Below are positions 55,058 through 64,000 of a DNA stretch of 64,000 nucleotides, piece by piece (position 1 is the stretch's first letter; each line of letters starts with the position of its first letter). A program made the position numbers and the translations under genes. Below the pieces are notes generated by a model. The model ran no database searches. It worked only from the letters and a program-made list of their open reading frames with translations, and was not told the origin of the DNA. This stretch comes from Melampsora larici-populina 98AG31 (Eukaryota > Basidiomycota > Pucciniomycetes > Pucciniales > Melampsoraceae), in the NCBI RefSeq assembly GCF_000204055.1, contig NW_006768778.1:1084783-1148782 (forward strand), given 5' to 3'.

Positions 55058-57202
55058 TCAAGTTTTCCTCACTTCGCCTGTCCGCCCGGTGGCCACTTCG
55101 GTCCAATCACTAAGATAATCATCTTTTAGCATATAACCCTTATACAGTATCTGATCTTCAAGTCCTCGAAGATCTTGTGTGAAATCCTCGGGTTGACGCG
55201 CATAATTCCAAGCCCTCTTGTTAACAAATTGGAATATTTCTTGTCTAAGCATTTCAAAGGCCAAAGTCTGATAGGCGGGGCGCTTTTCTGTATTTTGCTT
55301 ATAGGCAATGAGACGACGGTATAGCGTCCTGTCACCGATTTTGAAGGATATGAGGTGAAGGATGTATTCAACAAGCAGGGCTTCTGTCTCCGGGTCGTTG
55401 TGCTCAAATGCTTTGGATTCCGAAACTTTCTTGAAAATCGCATATAGCATACTAGTAAGGATACTTTGTTTGGACGCCCCAGCCAAATTTTGGGATCTTT
55501 CAGTAGTATCGCGCTCTGAAAGGACCTGTTTGGACACCAGAACCTCTGCGAGAGCATCTCTATACTTCATTGCTACACGATCTTCATCTTAAATGCAACA
55601 AAGTGGTTAGACGTGATTGGTATAACATCCTTCATTGACGATTTAAGTTGACTTACTTTCACTATATATCAGATACTCTGAAGAATCTTTGGAAAATAAC
55701 TCTGGGTCCATCTGTCCATAACGACGCTGTATTAACATCTCAAAGAGCTTTGGCATAATTTCGGGGTAATTTTTAAGTTGGTAATGAAAGTACGTATATA
55801 TCGCCCGGTTTCGATTGACTACAAAGTTGAGTGCTCTGAAATATCTTCCTAGTTGTGGACTTGATATCTGCTCGTGTTTTAAGCTTTCTAAAACTTTGAT
55901 GATTTGCGGTCCATTGATAGGTATTGTGTTTTGGAATTCTGTTAAAAGGCTTCTTACGCCTGGAGGCAGTCTCTCTGCAAGTTGAAAACTGATGTCACTC
56001 GCAAGGATTTTTTCTTGGATGTCACGCGAATCGGTCGCTACTCGGAATCGTACATAGCTCTCATAATGGTATTCCTCAAGATGCAATAGCAATCGAACTG
56101 TGGTTGCCTGCTCATCGAAGCCATCCCTCTTTGGTATATTTGGGCGATTCAAATGATTTATAATCAGTTCCATCAACGATGAAGCTTTTCCAGAATCTAT
56201 GGGAGTCTCCAAGTTGATGAAGGCGAGGTGGATTGTTTGAAATTCTGCTGATGGGCGATCGGTGGCCGTGCGAATCTGTTCTTGGATAAGATGCACAATT
56301 GATTCCCTTTGGATTGCCTCCTGAGTGACTGGGATGGACAAAAAATGATCAGGAACCGCATATACACATGCAAATAACGCTCTACACTCACCATATTCGG
56401 ATGTCTCTAGTTTTGGAGGGAATTCTGACCACATTTCCTGAGCTGCTTTCCCCAAGTCCTTGTCTGATCAATAACATTCACATCCAAACACATCACGACA
56501 TCAGTCATTGGGATATCATCGTATTCGAAGTTTGAAACACTGACCTTGCAGAAAGAAAAGCAGAAACTGTCCCCGAGGCCTACTCAAGTCCTTAGCAGTC
56601 CAGACATCAGGGATCGGAGCATGTAATGAATTTCTATACCCCTCCGATAGTTGAGATCTTAGGTATTCCAGTACCCCAACAGACCAGATCCTTTCCGCTG
56701 TATTTAGAGAATCGCTCTGGAGAGAAAGAGCGTGAAGATTGATTGCATATTTTACATCTTGGATTTTAACTCGAGCAGTATTTTGATACAGATCAAAACG
56801 AGGGCCTATGGCCCGGACAGCTGTGGCCATGTTTTGTACTTCAAGAGAGTTAGATGGTCCAGAAGCCTTTTGAGCAATACCATAGCAGACTTTCCAGCTG
56901 ATCAAAGCTTTACTCTCAGGAGCCTTGGTTTGGGTTTGAGTCTTGAAAATACTTGTGAATGTTCCTTTGAGTCTCGTGATATCAAACATAGATTTGGAAT
57001 TTTCTCGATATTGCTTCTGCTGTCCCACTTGGAGATCCGTAAAAGGTTCTATCAGAAGAAAATCATCAGGATCTTCTCCATGTATGTGATCAAGTTTCGT
57101 CAAAGTCGACTTTTCTAGGAGAGCTTTATCAATAAGGCGACAGCCGAGTAAAGGCAGGAGGATTAAAATCACATAAAATGAAAGGAAATGACTGCGTGCC
57201 AT
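55058..57202 (-). CDS. Secreted protein, unknown family, three exons
   Basis: Exons 56545-57202, 55657-56463 and 55058-55587 join in frame to 664 aa. The N-terminus is a clear signal peptide: SFYVILILLPLLGCR followed by LIDKALLEK, with cleavage likely after GC. The rest is helix-rich and polar without transmembrane segments or a recognisable domain (ISWKVCYGIAQKA, ERIWSVGVLEYLRSQL, LLLHLEEYHYESYVRF, YFHYQLKNYPEIMPKLFE). Cysteines are few. A truncated sister copy lies directly downstream, in the same orientation with a similar promoter, so the pair arose by tandem duplication. Secreted families expanded this way in plant-pathogenic rusts are often candidate effectors; that is inference only. 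An alternative acceptor for exon 3 (TGTAG, 12 bp further in) also keeps frame. Confidence 0.75.
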
Positions 57203-58622
57203 TATCCTTGTTTTGAGCGCTGTGGTTAGGTGATCTGATTAGGAAAACGGGTCGGGAAAAAGACTCGATCAACCAGCTAACTTTCTGTTTTTTCGGAGGG
57301 CTCTTTAACCTGGCAAGCCCGGTGCCCTATCAAAGAGTAGACGCCAGATCTTTTGAGGAACAAGTTTCAAACTCATAGGGTTATCAAATTAGATCAACCA
57401 GTGCCTTGCGCAGAATCTCGTATTTCATTGTCTCATCTAAGGAGATTATGATATGATATCCATACCAGATGGCGATGCTGAGCCTTTCTCAACCTTTGAA
57501 ATGATAAGGCGACAGATGACTAATGATAATCGTTTGAAACCCAGCCAAAGCAGAAAGTACGGGTGCAGGTTTCAATGTTTCTGCATGGATTGGATTTTAG
57601 AACCTCATGAATAGCCACAGATTTGTTTTGATAAGCGATGTCCTCTGCTACTACATTACCGCTCATTTTCTTACGTCTGTTTCATCATGTTTTATTTCAC
57701 TTTTATGACCTTTAGGTCCGTTGTTGCTAGTTGTGGTTTTCGACCCAATAGGCAGTTTTACTTTGTACCTCGATTTAGTCTTGTTAGTCTTCCCTACATC
57801 TATATCATGTCCAACTTTGAACTATCCACATATGCGCCCTATCTGTACCTTACGTTTCATCTCTTTGTGACCACCTTTAGCCGTGTCCTTGATGGTTGCA
57901 GATCTTGCACCATTAGGTAGTTTCACCAATACCCTCCGCTTACCACTATCCTTTCTGACTACCGAAGTGTCTTGACTAAATATCGAACATTCTGAACGAT
58001 ACGCTTCGCTAGCTGATATGAGACTAATCACTGAATCTATGATTCCGCTTTCTGCACTTGAACAACAGTATCCTCTCGCGGATCACATGAAACTGCCCAT
58101 AGAAAGATTGATACGCCCCCATTTTTTTCCACTTCATACTCCAACACTTGCGTATAGATCAAAAGTAGAGACTTCTTGTGATGATATCGATCACTCGTGT
58201 TGCAAGATAAGATAAGAACCGGAAGTCGGGTCTTAAGGTGGCCCTTACGTCTTCTCATGTGGTTCGTGTATGAAAACATCCGTGTCAAACTCACGAGTCC
58301 CCGACCCCCTGGCACCGATGAGGCGCGCACGCTCAGGAGTCAGCTCGGTACAGTGACATCATAAGTTCACTCCTGTAATTCATCGTATGTATGAATAACG
58401 ATTAACCTGAACTATGTGAATCCAAGTTGAACGAGCTATCGTAAATCAACGACGACAGTTCACCTTTGGCTCGTGGGACTTTGTTAAGTTTGTAGTTCAC
58501 CTTCCTTTGCCTCAACTCGACAAACGTTTCAATCATCTAACTACAAGTATCTCAAATCACTTCAATAACATCCCAAACCTCTGTGTAAAGGCTAAAAGCA
58601 AGTTTCACGATACTTGATCAAG
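57203..58622. promoter_or_regulatory. Intergenic region between secreted-protein and SCP2 genes
   Basis: The first 700 bp is the promoter of the secreted-protein gene and its repeats. The last 250 bp should contain the SCP2 promoter, but no clear TATA box is seen. No further gene recognised. Confidence 0.45.
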
Positions 58623-59362
58623 ATGCCAGACTTGTAAGTCACTGTCTGATGAATGATACCTTTTCATTGAACTTCAATTTGATTCGATCCTTTTTGTTAT
58701 CATCAAAAAAACCCATTTAGAAAAGTAGAAGGAGTTGAAAGTTCGGTGATTTTCGAAATGATAGCCACAGAATTCGAAAAAGTAAAGATTTCCACATCAA
58801 GCTTCATTTTAAGAGTTTCAAGGGATTAAGGATTTAAGGCTTACGATTTTTTTGGGGATATATCAGATGCCAGAAGCAGAAAAGAAGGCTCAAATGAAGA
58901 AAGTGAATGGTATATTTCAATTGAATGTCAAAGGTAGTTCTGGTAAAGAAGGACAATGGACGATTGACTTCAAAAAGGTGAGTAAGATCCAATTGAATCA
59001 TTTATCGATGGATCATCAATACTATCACAATGAAGTAATCGAATCATCTTATGATTATCTCGAGTGGATCTATAATCGAATAGGAAGGAAAAGTCTACAA
59101 AGGACCAGCCAAGCCTAAGGCAGATGTGATTATCAATATGGAAGACAAGGTGTTCAAAGATCTCGCAGATGGTAAACTGAATGGACAAAAAGCTTTTATG
59201 AGGTCAAACCAATTTCATCACTCTTCCGAATCCCATGATAAATTCGAATTGGAATCTCACAGATCATCATCCGATTATAGTGGTAAACTCAAGGTGAAAG
59301 GCAACATGATGCTTGCTACAAAACTCGATGTACTTCTCAAAGGTGCTAAAGCGAAACTCTGA
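58623..59362 (+). CDS. SCP2-type sterol-carrier protein, peroxisomal
   Basis: Five exons, 58623-58633, 58721-58781, 58867-58977, 59084-59202 and 59281-59362, join to 127 aa, the usual size of a free-standing SCP2 domain. Key parts: KKVNGIFQLNVKG, EGQWTIDFKK, GKVYKGPAKPKADVIINMED, FKDLADGKLNGQKAFM, SGKLKVKGNMMLATKLDVLL. These are typical of the family, in which the fold binds fatty acyl chains or sterols. The C-terminus is AKL, a peroxisomal PTS1-type signal, so it probably works in peroxisomal lipid handling. The first exon is only 11 bp (MPDL). All introns are GT-AG, 79-106 bp. Only two thirds of it is visible as open frames, so automatic gene calling may miss exon 1. Confidence 0.92.
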
Positions 59363-60561
59363 AGATCCAAAGGCTCAGAGTTGCTTAGGGTACCAAGCGG
59401 AACACGATTTAGTAATTCGTCAGTGCTTTAGATGGTCATGACAAAGATTTTTATACCTTTAGTTCACCATGAAACAATCATAATTATTTCAATTTATTAG
59501 GCGATATATGCTGCGATACAGATGATGTTGGCCCTATAAGACTTTTACATCACTATGTTCGAGACCTGTTCATCATTAGTCTTTTTGACATAAGTTTCTA
59601 TTTTGCTTTTCTCTTTGTCTGAGTCAAGATATGAGGTGCTTGGGTTAGACAAGAATTTAATTCAAGTCAAAACATAACGTTAAGATGATGAGAAATTGAT
59701 GATAAACCAAATGTCAATCAATGACTCCTATATATGACTACAGTGCCAGTGCGTAAAATTCGAATTTTCAGATACAATGCAGATCACACATTCAAGACTT
59801 CACCTTCAAGGAATTAACTGATCACATCTAGCAATTGTTACATTTAGTCACAAATGTCCAATGAGAGGGCTTTCATCAACTGTACATAGAATGTATGCTA
59901 TGAGGATCAAGAAACCAAGTAGGGGAAAGTTATAGAAAAACAAAAAGGTTCAAATTGGCTTACTCAAGCATATTAAACATCTCAATCACTGGTTCATGGT
60001 CTTTTGATCAGAGAATTAGGGAGTAAACTTTTTTTCTCTTTTGGCAAGACCCACAATATGTTAAAAATAAAAACCAAGAATGAGATTTCTGAATCTAAGT
60101 ATATGTTTTTTTTGACATCACATAAAGAATACCAAGATAAACTTGTTCAGATTTACAGGAATCTTTCAAAGAAATGTCTATATACCAATCAAAGATTCTA
60201 CTGATCTTAAAATATATAGTCTGATACACTTCACTCACTATAAATACAAAATATTTTAAATAATATACAAAAACATGATGATTTTAATAAAGAAGTCTTA
60301 GAAAAAGTTTTCCAAAAAACCCAATTTCTTTCAATCATTAAAGCTTTACTTTGCTCCAGGGGTGGATTCGGAAGCAGAAGTTCTGAAAAAGATGATAAGT
60401 AAAACTTAAAGTTCTTATATATTACCAAGGAAAAACCAAAAAGCTGATTAACCTTTATCTACGTCATCAACTTTAATTTGATCAAATCACTTTCATCTTC
60501 AAGAAACTTCACAAGATTTCGGAACCCTCAAGGAGACTTTTACTTCTAAAAAGTATAGCAT
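59363..60561. other. AT-rich intergenic region
   Basis: The SCP2 3' untranslated region, then sequence with only chance frames. Confidence 0.45.
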
Positions 60562-60826
60562 GACCCCAGGTATGTTTGTTCCTATAAAGGGGTAATGATC
60601 TAGAATTATGACTTTTGAGCTCCTGCAGCTGCAGAGGTACAATACATGGAATTATGACATTGCTCACACAATTTCTGCCGGTTTCTCCCCATTTTGGAGT
60701 TGATGAAAGGTTTGATACAGCTGATTGGAATGATTAAACTTGTTTTACAGGTAAAGCCAGGGACAAGTTTCCAAGGAAGCTCAAAAGTCGCATTTTCACC
60801 CTTTATAGGGGAATACCAGGGTCCTT
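60562..60826. mobile_element. About 265-bp imperfect inverted-repeat element
   Basis: gaccccaggtatgtttgttc...gacttttgagct (60562-60620) and agctcaaaagtcgcat...ataccagggtc (60776-60826) are imperfect inverted copies of about 50 bp. They include ctataaaggg/cctttatag. No target duplication was found. Likely an old MITE. Confidence 0.5.
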
Positions 60827-61775
60827 ATGTAGCCCATAACCAATATCTAAAAGCTAAATATCTCTGTTCCTCTAATTGATTTTTAAGAAACTTTCAGAAT
60901 TCAATCATTTCATCAATCTCTTCATCTCAAAAAAAACAATCATCAATCCAATCAGAAAAAAAAAACAATACAATCAAAGAAATTTGTAAACTAAAACATT
61001 TCACAACAAAGAACAACCGTATTACAATTTATAATGTATAAAGAAGAAGAAGAAGAAGAAATCAACAATCACATTACAAACAACAAAAGAATCCATTACA
61101 AAAGATAAAAATGATTGAAAATTTCCTTAATCACTACAAAATTGTCCAAAGAAAGAAGAAGCAAAAAAAAAGAAAATGAATGCTAAAAGAAAAGAAGAAG
61201 AAAATGTAAGAATCACAACAACAATTATTTATTTATCCATCCATGTATAGTACTATTAAGATCTCAATGAACAAAAAAAAACATACATATTTTCCAGAAA
61301 AAAAAAAGACAAAGAATTATACATAAATATATCTATCTATATATATGTGTGTGTATGTGTGTTTTTGCAGTTCCATCTTTCTTTAATACTTAATCACATC
61401 CATCATAAAAAAAGAAAAGCAGGGGGTGAGGACAAAGTTATTACAAGGTTTCCAAGCAAAATGAAATGAGAAAAAAAAATGATCAAAAGAAGGTTGAGAG
61501 AAATGGAAAAGATATCATATATGTCAATTGAGATGAGAAGAGAGAAGAGAGAAAAGAATAGGGAAAAAATAGTCAATGTTTTTTTTGTCGAAAAAAAAAT
61601 GTTAGCTTTTCTACTTCATTCAATCAGTCTATTTATATTTGCAATTTTGTTGTCGTCTTCTTTGTTTTCTAATAAATCCTAACGAGTCCTTTCTACTTGA
61701 ATATACCACTTCATGAAGTCTCAATGATATAAAAAATGCTTTCCTTCCTTCCTTGGAATATAAAGTCCTTTTATC
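60827..61775. other. A-rich 3' flank of the GATA-factor gene
   Basis: Many A/T runs and short purine repeats (agaagaagaagaaga near 61045; tatctatctatatatatgtg near 61330). This is the likely 3' untranslated region and downstream sequence of the minus-strand gene. No coding capacity. Confidence 0.5.
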
Positions 61776-63986
61776 TTATACAGCTGCATAAGTCGAATTA
61801 GGATATCCACTTTCAGATGTAACTTGTTGAAGTGATTGAAGCGAATAAAATCCTTCTGGTTCTTGTAATAAATTCGAGGTACTTGATCCTTGTTGTTCTT
61901 CTCTAATTCCTGTGTTTGTATTGTTCATCATCTTCTTGGCTTTCTTCTTATCTAAACTTTCACCCTTTTTGGCTCCACTATTTGCATTTGTGGTTCGTGA
62001 TAACTTTGACTTTCGAGCTTGAGCTCTCGAAAATCTTAGACCTGTCAATAATCAAAAAACATCAAATCAATCAAGCTATTCATTTAATATGAGAAATGTC
62101 CACGAAAGAAAAAGATCTTGACTAACCACACGCATTACACAAGCTCTTCACACCATTGGGTCCTTTACGCCATTCCGGACTGTTTTGGGCCCCACAACTC
62201 GAACAAGATCTTGGCACTTGGGAACTTTGTCCATCAGTCGCAATATTATGATTCAACATAGCTGCCGGTGCAGGTGAAGACTGAATATTCACCCGTACTC
62301 GAGGCTGTTTAGGAGGTGGTGGTGGTAGCGTCGGTTGAACAGGAGAAGTGAGAACCACCGGGTTGTTCGCATGATTAAAGTTCAAACCATCACCAACATA
62401 ATTCTGACCAATACCCAATAAGTTATGCGCAGCCAAATCTACTGATGCTGAGTGGCCGTGAGCTCGTCTTCGCATGTCATAGGTCGGAGTTGTGGGAGAA
62501 ATGGCCATCGCAACCGCAGCCGCAAAAGATTCCCCCGGCCGCGGAGAAGAAGAGGCGGAGGCGGCCGAGAAATCAGAGGCAGCTCGATGATGACCATAAT
62601 TACCAGCAGCCATATTGGCAAGTCCTTGGATGCTGAAACTGGTATCAAACGGAGAAAGTGGATGTGTTTCAAGTGACGGGCCAGATGTGGTCGACCGATG
62701 CAAATCCTGAAACGCCAACATCGATTGCGGATGATGATAATGAGCCCGATGAAAGGATCCCAAGACATCAGCAGCAGAGGCCATGGTGGGTGATAGCTCT
62801 CCAGAGAAGTGGGTGTACTGCGAGGATCCGTATGGGTCAGGTGAGTCGGGTATGGTGGGTAAATTCGGGACCATTGGGGAAATTTGGCCCGATCCTGTAT
62901 GATGAGGATGGCCATAGGTGTAAGGTGACTGCTGAGCAGAACGTGGATGAGAAGTGTAATGGCCGGCCTGATGGTGACTTTGTGCGCTCGTGGCACTTTG
63001 AGGGGTCATGACCTCAGAGTAAGAATCCGTGCGAGGCCGTTTGGGTGCACGATGATGAACAGTGCTGGGATGTGCAGAGTGAATGTCGAGGGAGACCGGT
63101 TGTAGTGAATCATGAATGAGTTTTATAGGCGGTGGTTTGTTCGGGGGCATAACAGGTGAACGAGCAGGTGGTAAAGATGCTGATTGGATGTTAGGAGATC
63201 CAGAACGAAATGAAGCAAAAGTTATGGAACCATAATTGATGACAAAAGACTGGGTCAGAGGAACGACAGAGCCGTCTTTCACGCTACATCATAAGTGGGG
63301 AAAATGGCGGGGATCGAAACATGAAGGAAATACATTTGTCAGTTTAAATTTAACCTTACATATTTTAACTCGCAGGCACGTTTCTCCAATACTTACAAAC
63401 TGCGTTGGGTTTGGTACTTGGTTGAGCAAGTGGTTTTAGCAGGCTCATCAGTCTCGCTTGGTTTCTTGGCATTTATAGCTAAACAAGCGTAATCTTCTGG
63501 TCGATATAACCCAGACCATCCGTCTGAAGGCGAGACAGAAGGCGGAGGATAAGAGAAGAGGACAGCACCGGTACCAGAGTCCAAGATTTGAAAAACATCC
63601 AAAGGATTCTGAGGTTGATTGAAAAATGATCCATCCGTGGATGTCATGGTCTTGCCTTGGATCTGTGAAGACGACTGAGCCATGGCAGAGTCCAGCTTAC
63701 GAGATTCCTCAGGAGGGAAATAGAACGATCCAGGATTAGGTTCGATGACACCGCATGAAGAATGGGAACGGGGAGGAGGCCAAGAAGGTAAAGAAGCATG
63801 CTCGATGTGTTGCGATTGAGTGGTCATTTCTCTGGTATCTGAAAAGATCATCGAGGTCATTGGAAATCAAAATCAAAAAGGTGTTCAGAGAAAGAACTGA
63901 CCTTTGCCATGAAAGAAGCACAATAAATGGGTATCCCCAATTGGGTTAAGAAAAATTTGAAAAGCTGTGTGATTCTCATCACCGTC
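61776..63986 (-). CDS. GATA zinc-finger transcription factor, 5' end outside
   Basis: Exons inside the window are 63902-63986, 63397-63838, 62127-63283 and 61776-62041 (650 codons including the stop). The first visible exon begins at an acceptor (CTCTTAG), so coding continues beyond the right edge. The finger is CSSCGAQNSPEWRKGP...LCNACGLRF, spanning the last intron, and has the 18-residue loop of fungal GATA/WC-2-type fingers. It binds GATA-like sites. A basic stretch follows (RAQARKSKLSRTT, KKGESLDKKKAKK). Upstream, FQIFLNPIGDTHLLCFFHGK and FQILDSGTGAVLFSYP... LYRPEDYACLAI recall PAS-type sensor folds, but this is weak. The long middle is Ser/His/Pro-rich and probably disordered. Which GATA subgroup it belongs to cannot be told without the start. 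Confidence 0.85.
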
Positions 63987-64000
63987 CTAAGAGTATAAAT

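Overview
The window looks like a transposon-dense stretch of a basidiomycete genome, most probably a rust fungus (Pucciniales). The reasons are AT-rich sequence, many short GT-AG introns (about 55-110 bp), an F-box/leucine-rich-type gene pair, tandem genes for secreted proteins, and a mix of Helitron, hAT, Harbinger, Mutator-like, copia and gypsy elements. The genus cannot be fixed from sequence reading alone.

Layout. 1-6.4 kb: a Helitron fragment with a five-exon companion gene (a possible OB-fold protein) and a four-exon Rep gene cut off before its helicase. 6.4-12.6 kb: remnants, including an inverted copy of sequence also found at 18.6-20 kb and three TIR elements (8813-10277, 10300-10977, 12034-12312). 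12.65-14.46 kb: an intact F-box gene. 14.98-16.42 kb: a foldback element with about 330-bp arms and TA flanks. 16.49-25.83 kb: a Harbinger-like transposon (Myb/SANT-like protein plus a DDE transposase carrying one in-frame stop), itself holding smaller elements. 26.2-28.2 kb: a second F-box gene, broken by a copia LTR remnant. 29.3-33.6 kb: two apparently intact multi-exon host genes (a membrane-segment protein and a HAM1-like protein).

34.4-46.8 kb holds the most striking structure: a gene for a polytopic membrane protein split by a 10.7-kb Mutator-like element with about 300-bp inverted ends and a perfect 9-bp target duplication (ATTGCTTAC). The element encodes a transposase with a WRKY-GCM1-like zinc domain and a ubiquitin-specific-protease-like C-terminal domain, and a BED-finger hAT element sits inside it. 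The tail of the broken membrane gene runs straight into a gypsy element (46772-53207) with apparently identical 348-bp LTRs. The two outer flanks of the gypsy element belong to two different host genes and show no target-site duplication, so this is a rearrangement junction rather than a simple insertion.

53.2-57.2 kb: two tandem genes for secreted proteins on the minus strand, the first cut off by the gypsy LTR and the second full length (three exons, 664 aa). 58.6-59.4 kb: a five-exon SCP2-type sterol-carrier gene ending in AKL, a peroxisomal signal. 61.8-64 kb: a GATA zinc-finger transcription factor gene that runs off the right edge.

Intact host genes therefore lie in short islands (12.7-14.5, 29.3-33.6, 55.1-57.2 and 58.6-64 kb) between transposon nests. 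All exon boundaries were placed by eye from splice signals and frame continuity.
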